Positions 45,204 through 56,235 of a DNA stretch of 64,000 nt are shown here, piece by piece (within the stretch, counting starts at the first letter, position 1; every line of letters begins with the position of its first letter). The notes under the pieces are model-generated. The model saw nothing but the letters and a program-made list of their open reading frames with translations, made no database searches and was not told the DNA's origin. The position numbers and the translations under genes were made by a program. The DNA lies in contig CM063259.1 in NCBI GenBank assembly GCA_032158295.1, positions 12,743,564 through 12,807,563 of the forward strand, given 5' to 3'. The DNA is from Pycnopodia helianthoides (lineage: Eukaryota > Echinodermata > Asteroidea > Forcipulatida > Asteriidae).

Positions 45204-48200
45204 CTGAGGATGAAAAAGAGAAAAACTTGTTACTGATAATTTCAACATTCATGGCAAAGCAGTAGAAAATTCGCAAAAAAAGATCATTCGCGCTGTGCAC
45301 ATCCTTCCGAGGGTGCCCTGCACACAGACAAACAATTCATACAGATATCAGCCAGCTTATATATTTGACTTCATGTGTTCAAACAAAGATTTTTTTCCAG
45401 AACAAAACTACATTTTAGTACAGTTCTCAAATCTCACACACAGGATACCAAAGTTTTTAAAAAGCTAATCTTAGCACAATGTACATAAATCACTACGGAC
45501 TGTTCACATTTATGTCAAGTATGCAATCATGCATGCAAGTATCATATGGGATAAATCAAGGATCACATGTTAGCCAGAGATAAATTGAGCACATAACTGA
45601 GCAGGCCCTAACGACATATCAATTTTATTTCTGACAAAAATTTCCGCCAGAGTTGGAACTCTGGGAATTTGCTTGTCAAATTCAGAGGAGGCTTATGAGA
45701 GGAAATCTCAAATGCTTGGAACCTCAGTCAGAGGATTCAATAAACAAATTAATCGGGAAATAAACAATTATTGTCAATTAAACCCTTGATGTTTTTCTCA
45801 GAAAACTGCAACAGTGAAACAGTGACTAATTTATATTGGCAGTTATCACACACGGACCAAATTGACATGCTTTTGTGAATTTAAAACCAGCATGTTTTAC
45901 GCAATTGTTGCTATAACTATCTGTTGTTAAATTTGTGCATTGTATTTACTCTCCCATACAGACTTGACATTTTTTGCTAGCATGTGGCCTCAATCCTCCC
46001 ACATCCACTTCTCCTATGTCACTCCACACCAAACCGTTCGGACTTGGATAAGATTGGAATGCCCAACCCTGGGACAAGCATTTTGTTAATTTGGGCCTGC
46101 AGCTCCAGTCCTTCTGAATCATTCACTTTGGCAATTGGATTGAAAAGGATTTGGGATTGCAAGGGTGATTTTAAACCATTTTTCCCCGTCTTGTTTTGTT
46201 GCATAATGTGTTCTCGCTAATTGAGAAAGATTCTGCCTGGCTTGGATTTTAAAAAAAAATCCAAAGATTCAATGTAAAATGTATAAAAACATGAAGCAAT
46301 TTGGCACTAAATTTCAACAGCCTCAGAATTTGTTGGGGGACGCTAAGTGGCAGCAGACGTACATGTAGAAGATAAACCCATTGTTCTTGGAAATGTGCAC
46401 ATGCTCAAAACAACGTAAATTGAAAATTACCCAGTATGTCTGCGGCCACCTAGAGATGCAAAGTCTCCTATTATACACAATAGTAACTTATTTTGGTTGG
46501 TAAGCAACGTGGGATCAGCAACATTCACACCAGACTCTAACAAGACCAGTACACTTTGTTCTAAGCAAAGTCTATCTGGCAGAACCAGGCTATGTACAAT
46601 GGAAGATTTCAGTTTTATTAACATGCTTTGAGAAACAGTCACCCCCCACCCATAGACAAGCTAAATTTATTCCATGTCTCTAACAACTTCAAGTGAACCG
46701 TCACTACTCTAAATTACCGTCTTGTTGAAAATCTATTAAACAATCTCCCAAGGAGCTCCAGTCAAACGAGGAGCTCGAGTGTAGTCAAACGATGCTCGGC
46801 CACCCTTCCTGGTCAACTACGTTGGCTATGAATCATTTAAAAGCCGTGTCCAATTATTAGACTCGTTAAGTTGAGGACTCTTTCTGCTGCCAATAAGATA
46901 CACCCAATTTATCATCAATGAGATGAATAAGTAAATAGTTCTCTGCTTTCCCTACTTCGACAAAAAGAATAATTTAAATGTGGCCATCCTAAAGTGGAAA
47001 GATGTTTCTGCAACATGCATTTCTTTAAACTGAAGGTTGCGTTAAAAATTGAATCAAATTGAAATAGCAAGTAGTCCAATGTCCGGCATATACACAAATT
47101 TTTATGTGGTGTCCACATATTTCAATAATTTTTCTGATATAAAAAAACCCTCAATGACAAAAAATCTTATTTATAAACAAGAGGTGTTCCGAGCTTCGCT
47201 CCAAACACCTAATAAATTATTTGCAATGCCTACAGACAAAAACTGGATTGGAATTATTCCCGCTGTTAAGTCCAAAATTATTAGGGCAAATGTGAAAAAA
47301 GAAAAAATTAATGTGTGATAAAACCATATAGAGAAAAAGAAAAGGAAAATCTTGCAAATTTTCCTCAATTTCCCTCAAACTACGATGACTAATGCCAGCC
47401 ACCACTTCAAACTACACATCCCAATCTCTTGACTGCTACGCTACATCAACACTTCCAGCATCGAATACAACCAGCACCCGGCCTCCATAATAAATTTATG
47501 AAATTGTATGTCAATGACTACCAGTTGGTTGACACTGGTAGACATCCAACGTTCATGAACAAATATTTCCCTCCAAATCCATCGTAATAAAAATAATATT
47601 ACCAATCCGGACCTTACTGTCAGCTTTAGAGTAAGTCATTACGCATTTAGAGCTAATTAAGATAATTGGGTATTATTTACTGTGTGTATGCAAATACTGC
47701 AAGTTGGAGTCCAGCAACTAATTAGAATAAATTATGTAAAACACTACCACAAAGACTGCATGCACTGTGGTGTATTGGTGTATTGAACAATAAGAATTAG
47801 TGACAAGAAAAGGAATACGGTGAGTCACCATAGACTTGCTACAATCATTGCTATGTGACATTGAAAATCAACATCCATTCTCTATCATGGTATAACATCA
47901 TTGATGCAATGCAAGTGTATGAATCAAACTGTCAAACTGCATCTGTTTTGAAGATTGCATAAAATGGATGATTGTTATTTTTAATTAGTTATTGCCTTAA
48001 AGTTTTAAAACCTTTGAGACAACATGTACAATATCTAGCAAACTCAACATGTTTCCAGAGTATGGTATTTCAGCAGTTTTTCATAAAGGAGTACTAGGAG
48101 ACTGTGGGGCCAGTTTACTTATTGCTAAAACAAAGCTATACTTCCCTCGCTATGATAAAGACCCCCCCCCTCCCAATAAACCCTTGTATTATCCATCAGA

Positions 48201-48829
48201 ACAATAAGGAGGTTGGGAGAGACTTATAGCCAGTCTAGGCATGACTGCTACACTGTTAATGCCTTCTTTGTTATGATAACGTTGTCATATGATTCATGCA
48301 CATTACTGAAGCATCTCTGTGTATGATGATTGAGGAGGGTGGGATGGCAATATTGCAAGACGCAGCGTATCAAGGTATCAAAGGCCCCTCACAGTCCATA
48401 GTAACGAGGAATGAGCAAAAAGGGTTAACATAAATCAATACTCTTTTGAGTTGTGGTGCCTTTAAAAAGAAACCGGTGCACCGATTTATAGCGTGTGAAC
48501 AACTCAGATGCTGTGATCAGTATGCTCTGATCGCCGTTTATTTTACTTTCTTTTTTTAATCCAGAAGCTGATTGGAGCATACAAGATTTATGTACAGTGT
48601 TACCGCAAACCTTACTAGATTGTACTTCCACCATGCAAAAATTCAAATCCTATTAACATATCAATTGACACCGAAACCAGTCGACTTATACTAAACTTGA
48701 CAGTATGACACATGGCATTGTTGAGGTGAAACTGATAGTTAGGACTTTTAATTTCTATTGAGTTAAGAGATTTCATTCAGGTTATTATGCTTTGTGTGCT
48801 AGATAAACATAACATTCAGTGCAGACAAA

Positions 48830-50400
48830 GCCAAGCTGTAACATTGAAATAATGAAAGTTGTTTTGGGTAGTTTGTTATTGTTTGGACAGTGACTGAAGT
48901 GAAAGGTTCAGGGATGATGATGATACCAGTTCCAATCCTCCTCAGAAGTACTGCTACAAGCCAAGGAAATAGAATTTGTAGACATCTCCCTAAAAAAACA
49001 AAAACAAAGCCAAGCCGTACCAGTGAAACACTGAAAGTTTTTTCTTGTATTTTGTTATTGTTTGGACAGTGACTGAAAGGTTCAGGGATGATGATGACAC
49101 CAGTGCCAATCCTCCTCAGAAGTACTGCTACAAGCCAAGGAAATAGAATTTGTAGACATCCCCCTAAAAAAATCCAAACAAAGCCAAGCCGTAACAGTGA
49201 AATACTGAAAGTTTTTTGCTTGTATTTTGTTATGTTTGGACAGTGACTGCAAGGTTCAGGATGATGTGACACCAGTGCCAATCCTCTCAGAATACTGCTA
49301 CAGCCAAGGAAATAGAATTTGTAGACATCCCCCCTAAAAAAAATCCCAAACAAAGCCAAGCCGTAACAGTGAAATACTGAAAGTTTTTGCTTGTATTTTG
49401 TTAATGTTTGGACAGTGACTGCAAGGTTCAAGGATGATGATGACACCAGTGCCAATCCTCTTCAGAAGTACTGCTACAAGCCAAGGAAATAGAATTTGTA
49501 GACATCCCCCTAAAAAAATCCCAAACAAAGCCAAGCCGTAACAGTGAAATACTGAAAGTTTTTGCTTGTATTTTGTTATTGTTTGGACATGACTGAAAGG
49601 TTCAGGGATGATGGGTGACACCAGTGCCAATCCTCCTCAGAAGTACTGCTACAAGCCAAGGAAATAGAATTTGTAGACATCCCCCCTAAAAAAAATCCCA
49701 AACAAAGCCAAGCCGTAACAGTGAAATACTGAAAGTTTTTGCTTGTATTTTGTTAATGTTTGGACAGTGACTGCAAGGTTCAAGGATGATGGTGATACCA
49801 GTGCCAATCCTCTTCAGAAGTACTGCTACAAGCCAAGGAAATAGAATTTGTAGACATCCCCACTAAAACAAAATCCCAAACAAAGCCAAGCCGTAACAGT
49901 GAAATACTGAAAGTTTTGCTTGTATTTTGTTATTGTTTGGACAGTGACTGAAAGGTTCAGGGATGATGATGACACCAGTGCCAATCCTCCTCAGAAATAC
50001 TGCTACAAGCCAAGGAAATAGAATTTGTAGACATCCCCCCTAAAAAAAATCCCAAACAAAGCCAAGCCGTACCAGTGAAACACTGAAAGTTTTTTCTTGT
50101 ATTTTGTTATTGTTTGGACAGTGACTGAAAGGTTCAAGGATGATGATGATACCAGTTCCAATCCTCCTCAGAAATACTGCTACAAGCCAAGGAAATAGAA
50201 ATTGAAGACACCTCCCCCCCTTAAAAAAACAAAAAAAAAACAAAGCCAAGCTGTAACAGTGAAATACTGAAAGTTTTTGCTTGTAGTTTCGTTATTATTT
50301 GGACAGTGACTGAAGTGAAAGGTTCAAGGATGATGATGATACCAGTGCCATTCCTCCTCAGAAATACTGCTACAAGCCAAGTCAAAGACATCCCACCCCC
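48830..50400. repeat. Tandem array, nine copies of about 175 bp
   Basis: Nine units are marked by aaggttcagggatgatgatg at about 48903, 49077, 49252, 49426, 49598, 49775, 49948, 50129 and 50319, a spacing of 172-190 bp. Each also holds tggacagtgactg, ccaatcctcctcagaa, tactgctacaagccaaggaa and caaagccaagc. Copies differ by scattered small deletions. It is not protein-coding despite long minus-strand ORFs. Confidence 0.95.
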
Positions 50401-50417
50401 CTCAAAATACCCACCCC

Positions 50418-50480
50418 AAACAAACAAACAAACAAACAAACAAACAAACAAAACAAACAAACAAACATACAAACAAACAA
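50418..50480. repeat. AAAC microsatellite
   Basis: About 14 units of aaac with one shift and a gcat-like interruption, directly after the 175-bp array. Confidence 0.9.
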
Positions 50481-51284
50481 TGTACATAAAGGTTACATCA
50501 CCAAAAATCTACATGGGATTGACAGAACTGACCAGGTTTATATTGGCTACAACCCCTTGTGTTTACAAAGCTATTTGTGTCGGTGCTGAGAAGAACTGGG
50601 CTTGATACAGGGATTGAGGTGCAGTAGAGTCTCAACATTTCGAACAGTGTGCTCTGCTCCAGATTTCAATTACATGCTTGTTACCCATAAACATACCCAG
50701 TTCTTGCCTCCTACACCATGCAACGCGACAGGGTCGCTATTATTCCAATTCCAAGGTAATTAACATAACACCAATGTGTGTAAGATGTGCACACTCTTTA
50801 ATTAAAAGCAACCCAATACCACATGCAGTACAACGGAGAGCCCTGCCAGACCCTGGATTCAACCATTTAAGCCCAATTTAATTTGGTAAGATGTAATTAA
50901 TGATGTTGGCAGTATTGGAAGGTGTCAGTGATGGCGTGATTGATGATTCCCCAGCAATCTTTGAATATCTCTCTCTTCCATGGTTCCCAACGGGAGGGGT
51001 TCTTGAGATGATAGATTGAAGATCGAGTGTTTAATGGACGTATTGTTGATGGTCTTCTGTGTCAGGGTTTATTTTCATTTTGGTCCGTTGAGTATCACAA
51101 TATGCCTTGTGCCAGACTCTCTCTTGTTTTTTTTTTTAATATTAGGGTTCAATCAAAATTTTAATATTAGACACAAACAAGGACTGGAGGTGAAAAGTTT
51201 AAATATTTTGTTAAAACATTTCTACTATTAAGAAGATCGATAAAAAGATTGACCATCAAAATTGTTTGATGATTTAGATACTCA

Positions 51285-51469
51285 ACAGAACTGAAAGATA
51301 TTTATCAGATTCATGGTCAACATTTTTTCTAAAAAGGTATTTCACATTGAAGTATTATTTTTCAATTGAAAAAGACAAGACCACTGGGCTTGTCCGGTAA
51401 TGTATTTACTGGCCTGACGCTAAAATCACTGGCCTCGGGCCTGCTGTCCAGTGTTAATTTTGAGCCCTG
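51285..51469. mobile_element. CAGGGCT-family element, 3' part
   Basis: Shares gatatttatcaga, aagacaagaccactgggctt, ctaaaatcactggcctcggg and the end gagccctgg with 12564-12983. The left end is not visible. Confidence 0.65.
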
Positions 51470-51474
51470 GAGGT

Positions 51475-51545
51475 GGGATATGAACCCGGGTTCGCAGAGG
51501 TGAAGAGCCAGGAAAGAAACCACCGAGCCCACCTGATTCCCATGT
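51475..51545 (-). mobile_element. tRNA-like SINE head
   Basis: On the minus strand cacctctgcgaacccgggtt precedes catatcccacctc, matching the head of the SINE at 23805-23925. Confidence 0.5.
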
Positions 51546-51597
51546 GAATGTCAAATCTCTTTGTGAAGCAAACAAAATCATGCACTTTAACTACTCA

Positions 51598-51750
51598 ACT
51601 GCAGTTTGTCAGAAAAAAGAGGACATTTCCAGGCACAGCAAGAATTTACACCCCTTACAAAAAAATTTCAACATCACAGCTAAGAACCCCAAAACGAGAA
51701 AAATCAGCTGAAAAGTCGCACGCCCAGTGAATGGGTCTGAACATTCAAAG
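51598..51750 (+). repeat. Dispersed repeat, ACTGCAGTTTGTC type
   Basis: Shares actgcagtttgtc, ggcacagcaaga, cacagctaagaac-ccaaaa, atcagctgaaaagt and tctgaacatt with 62600-62765 in order and orientation. Confidence 0.65.
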
Positions 51751-52329
51751 TACGCAGGAGACTTGCAAGGTCTATTGTCAAGTATTATTACGCATAAATC
51801 AATCCCGTCCCTAATCCTTCGCAAATGATCTAAGGTGACCCGAGAATAGGTGAGCCTCAATTCGGAATGATCAACCAACCTTCCAGACTGACAAGACTGA
51901 TCCATCCCTCTCTAATCCACCAACAAGGTCGTCTTTTCTCAGGCTTTGTCATATAGATCTCTTGATAGAAACTATGCTGCCTTATAACTATATCTTTACA
52001 TAACCGAAGGTTGGTGTTCTCCCCCACCACTAACTATAAATGTCAAAAAGTCAGGATTGGAACTCGTTTGAGCTGATTTTGTAACATTGAGACTCGTAAG
52101 GAGAACATCTTTCCTCTTTAAAAAAAAGTGCTAGAAGGTGTCTTAGTCATTGTCCTTTTTCTACACACCTTTACTTGCTATAGTACACAGGGAACAATTT
52201 CGTCAAGCAATTTTGCTTGGCAAAAAATTTGGACTGAGCATTTTTTGTACACACTTATATTGAGTAGCAAATGATGATCTTTGAGTAGCAATTGGTACAT
52301 TTGGTGTAGCATTTTGCTATGCTACACAA

Positions 52330-52605
52330 AGGAAATCATTCACTGGTGCATATGTTTTGCCATATCACCTCATCCCATCCCTGTTATCTGTTCCTAAGGT
52401 ATTCTGCTAGCTTCCCCCTCCCCCCTTGTACTGCTGCACTTTGGAACTCCCTACCTGTATCTCACTTGCCAACATCTTACAATCTATTCCAGTTCAAGAG
52501 AAATGTGAACAGATATTGGCTCTCCCTTTTAACTTAACTACATTTTCCCTGAAGCCCTCACCTTGAGTGGCCCTCTTCCTCTTGCCTTGTGTTTGGCAAT
52601 TTTAA
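52330..52605 (+). mobile_element. 5'-truncated LINE (non-LTR retrotransposon) 3' end
   Basis: The translated frame ends SASFPLPPCTAALWNSLPVS, followed by FQFKRN. The aLWNSLP and FK/FKRN pattern is typical of the C-terminus of LINE reverse-transcriptase proteins. A stop, a short 3' UTR and an A-rich tail (52592-52601) follow. The same tail is found at 23000-23655. Both are dead fragments. Confidence 0.75.
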
Positions 52606-52949
52606 AAAAAAAACAGAGAAAAACATGGAATGTCAAAAACAAAACTAAACGGATAGTGACTGTTTGATAAGGACATATTGCCAAGAACCCAAACCTTCAG
52701 TTTTTTCTCCGAACAGTTAATTTTTGAAGCCATAAAAACAGCAGAGTTTATCATTACAAAATCTAGAAACAAGACGGACATGTAGGTTTTTTTTTCAATT
52801 GTTTTGATTTCATTTTACCAATTGTTTATTAAGAAATCAAGAAACAAACAACGTAAGTTTGTTTTGGTTTGTTTCATTTTTTTGTGGGCTCTTTTACATT
52901 GTACTATCAATTCATTCATAACAAATCTGGAAACAAATTGTGTGTATGT

Positions 52950-53117
52950 CAGGCCTGGAATTTCAACTTTTAGAGGGCGAGGCCATTTCCATTTTGAAAA
53001 GAACACTTCCATTGGAAAATCTTAGAGTCTATGTGATACTTTTGAAGGGGCACCGAGGCCAAGACCAGGGGAAACAAAGGACATTGCCTCTGTGGCTTCG
53101 TGTAGTTCCAGTCCTGA
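52950..53117. mobile_element. AGGCCTGGAATT-family element
   Basis: Starts caggcctggaatttcaac, with gggcgaggccatttccattt, cttttgaaggggcaccgagg and gttccagtcctga at the end. It is the best match to 13041-13212, in opposite arrangement. Confidence 0.72.
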
Positions 53118-53238
53118 TAAGTTTGCTTTGTTTTCCATTATCAATTTATTATTACAAAATCTAAAAAATATATATACATGTATCTGAATGTTTGTTCCCT
53201 ATTTCATTTTCTATCAGCATCGTCAAAAAATAAAAACA

Positions 53239-54195
53239 GGGGCCGATTTCACTAACGCGTTTTGATCATCGCAAACGCCGAAATCGATTGCTAAATCCCA
53301 CATCCATCGCAACTTAGCGATGGATTTTGGAGAACGATTTCACAAAAACTTTGCGATGAGTTTACTCATCGCAAAGTTTTATTTAGCGACGACAATTTTG
53401 CGATGACTCGCTAGTGGTCGCAACGTATAAGTTCGTCACAAATATGACAAATTGTGCCATTTTGTGCTTAGATTTTATTAGCAGTGTGCGTCTTGACGTA
53501 GTTTGTCCGTGAATTCAAGAATAAAATGACGTTACATTACCGGGAGACTCGGGATACCCACAACGCAGTTGGGCGATGACACCTTTCAGCAACGCGACTG
53601 CTACCGAGAGAGTTTAACATCGGTAAAAAGGACTCGATCTCCATCTATTGGTTTCAGTTATTCTAACCATTCGTCATTTTGTTTAAAAGTGTCGGACATT
53701 CAGTTGTTAGAAACAAAAACCGTCCGAATACATGAATTTAACAGTTTTGTCATACCAATCTCAACGTTACAATAATATACAAATGAAGCAAGTTTAATTT
53801 GATTTCATGTGAACCTTTTTTGAATGAATGCCTAGAATTTAAGCATTAATATGGTCTTCCTGTTGTTATTTTTGATGCACCAGCATGAAAACGATTCACG
53901 TTCAAAATAAACTGCAATTTATGCATTTCGTTTTTAATCAAACCGCGGCAACAAATATGTGACATGTACGACGTCTACCATGCGACGAACGACGATTTTG
54001 CTGGGTTGTGTTAAAGGTCACTACTTTTAGCCTCGTACAAAACGTTAATTTTCATTTTTATATCATCGCAACTGCGATGACTTTAGTGAAACGCAAAATC
54101 AGCGACGTCGCAAGCGCGATGGATTTGCGGTTGGCGATCTCATCGCAAGCGTAATAGCGATGATGGCAAATAAAGACTTTAGTGAAATCGGCCCC
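53239..54195. mobile_element. 957-bp TIR element with GATTTCAC ends
   Basis: Ends ggggccgatttcacta and tagtgaaatcggcccc are perfect 16-bp inverted repeats. Subterminal zones at both ends are crowded with gcgatg and catcgca. Near 53348-53377 the arms actttgcgatgagt and actcatcgcaaagt form a near-perfect hairpin. The interior has no convincing transposase; one 68-codon ORF (53569-53775) is unrecognised. It is probably a non-autonomous DNA transposon. Confidence 0.88.
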
Positions 54196-55231
54196 AGATC
54201 ATGTTTTAATGGTCAGAGAAAACAACTGAACCAGGATCTAAAGATATTTCTTAATTCACATAAAACATAGTTTGTGTAGATTGTGTGTGTAGATTGCAGA
54301 TAATGAGAAAATCAGATCACCCCATGAACTAAATTGAGATAACTCTTGCCCAACATAAGCTGTTCTTGAGCCTCATTGGATGATGTCCAAAGCAACAATT
54401 TCCTTTATTTCCTCCTTCTTGGGGAATACTGCCAATAACAATTCATGTCTTTATTTCGCAACCTAGGGATCAGCGATGACAGCTGAAGTCATCAAACATT
54501 GCAATTCTGGGAGGTCAAAACAACATTTTCAGAGAAGAACCCTTGATAGCTCTTTCCAACAAAAGAGCGTCTGATCATTATGAGGTCTAGCAACAACAAA
54601 AGGCGTATTATTTGACTTGACAGCCTGGTACAAGTAACAAAAGGACTCCATCAGCACTTTGAAAGGAAGGGATTGTATCTGGTGCTATGGTTAAACCAGA
54701 AGCCTTACCCATATATAAATTTCCTGCATGAGCGATAAGACTGCATAAGTTTTCCCAAGAAAACGTGGTAAAAAAAACCCTCCTTCATCTGGTAGGTTGA
54801 CTGCAGATAATTGCAGTCGAGATTATGTTTACCAAGTGTTTGTTTAGCAAACAAACTCTTCCTTACAAAATCAAGACAAAATGTAAGAGGTCTTTACACC
54901 TTTTGGCTAGGGCGCTATAAGCTAGTCACTCCCTGCATGACATCACATCAATGCAAATTGTAGTAAACGGTGCCCAAACAGGAATACATTCACTAACCAT
55001 GTATGATTCGATAACTAATGATAATATAACTAAAACATGCCAGCCACAATTTGCACTTCCAACCTTGACTTCGTGCAAGTAGCTGCTGTGTCCACAGTAA
55101 TGGTTATAAACATATCACAACCGCAAGCTCCCTTAACCATTTAGGAATTCGTAAACGGGCAAAGTAAGAGAGTCTGATATGCACCAAGTTTACAATGTAC
55201 ATGTAGCCGTAGCCCACACCTTTTTAGATTG

Positions 55232-55258
55232 TAACTCTCTCTCTCTCTCTCTCTCTCG
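55232..55258. repeat. CT microsatellite
   Basis: About 13 uninterrupted ct units. Confidence 0.93.
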
Positions 55259-55843
55259 TTGTGTGAGGAATTTCATTTCAGTATCGAAAATTGATTGAAA
55301 CAGGGCCTATAGTTTATGGTCAAAGATTGCAAGCGCTGATTAAAAACATTTTCATTTCGATTCAAGACTGGTTTGCAGTAAATTCAGAAACATCTCAGGA
55401 AACGGTCTTTCAAGGGAATGTAAATAATGGAGAGCTATATGGAAAACAGTCTCAACTCAGCAAGTGCTTGATTTCATTCTTCTTGCTCTGTGATTTCAAA
55501 GATGCATGCTTCGGTATAACAGGGTTCTCCCCATGCAAAACTAACATATCCAGCTGACCTGTGTAAATTGCGTGCCGATACGCATGAATTACAGCTGATA
55601 GGCAATTTCTTTTATTTGTTTATAATTTTTGTTATACTTTAAACCAAACTCACAGAAGTCATAAAGATGAAACCATTTTGGAATTGCCCACATTGCACAG
55701 TAGGGCTATTAAACCAAATATAAACTCCAAGTAACAAACATTCTGAGGACCTTGTTTTAGTTCAGTGTGCTTTGGCAAAACTTCCAAAGTTAGAATGCCT
55801 TGCAGTTTTGACAAATCCTGGGGAGAGACCCAGGGTTTCTTAT

Positions 55844-56235
55844 TTAAAGGAACATTACAGAATTGGTTTTTGCTAGCAAAACAGTTGCTGGCAGTGTAAG
55901 CACTTTATGTAATCCACCATATACATAAACTGACAAACCTGTAGAAGTTTGAGATCGATCGGCCATCTGGGTCACGAGAAAAAGTGAAAAACCGATTACA
56001 CGATTGCATGAAATCATATAGACTCAACAAATGAATAAAACGCTCACTGAGCGATAATTTCCAATCGGAATATTAGTTTATTCATTTCTCATCAAATATA
56101 GCATTTCAGACAGAAATATTTCAAGGGATGTTTTCTACTATCATCATCATTAGACCGTGTAAGTTTTATGTAAATCTGTGATCAAAAGTATTTTTTACAA
56201 GTTTTTTTCTTACCAATTCTGTAATGTTCCTTTAA
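55844..56235. mobile_element. TTAA-flanked MITE
   Basis: Ends ttaaaggaacattacagaat and attctgtaatgttcctttaa are perfect inverted repeats with TTAA borders. The interior aaacctgtagaagtttgaga and gggtcacgagaaaaagtgaa match 23122-23461. Confidence 0.9.

Noticed and set aside
48425..48646. 73-codon minus-strand ORF with several cysteines
   Set aside because: Cysteine spacing and neighbours do not match the N-terminal glypican exons.
48799..49455. A 218-codon minus-strand ORF and several smaller ones with repeated peptide blocks
   Set aside because: They are readings of the 175-bp tandem array. The frame shifts between copies because of small deletions, and there are no splice sites or family resemblance.
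48830..50400. CRISPR-like look of regularly spaced repeats
   Set aside because: The whole 175-bp unit is repeated with no unique spacers, and the DNA is clearly animal.
53569..53775. 68-codon ORF inside the 957-bp TIR element as a transposase remnant
   Set aside because: No catalytic motif or DNA-binding pattern was recognised; too short to support.
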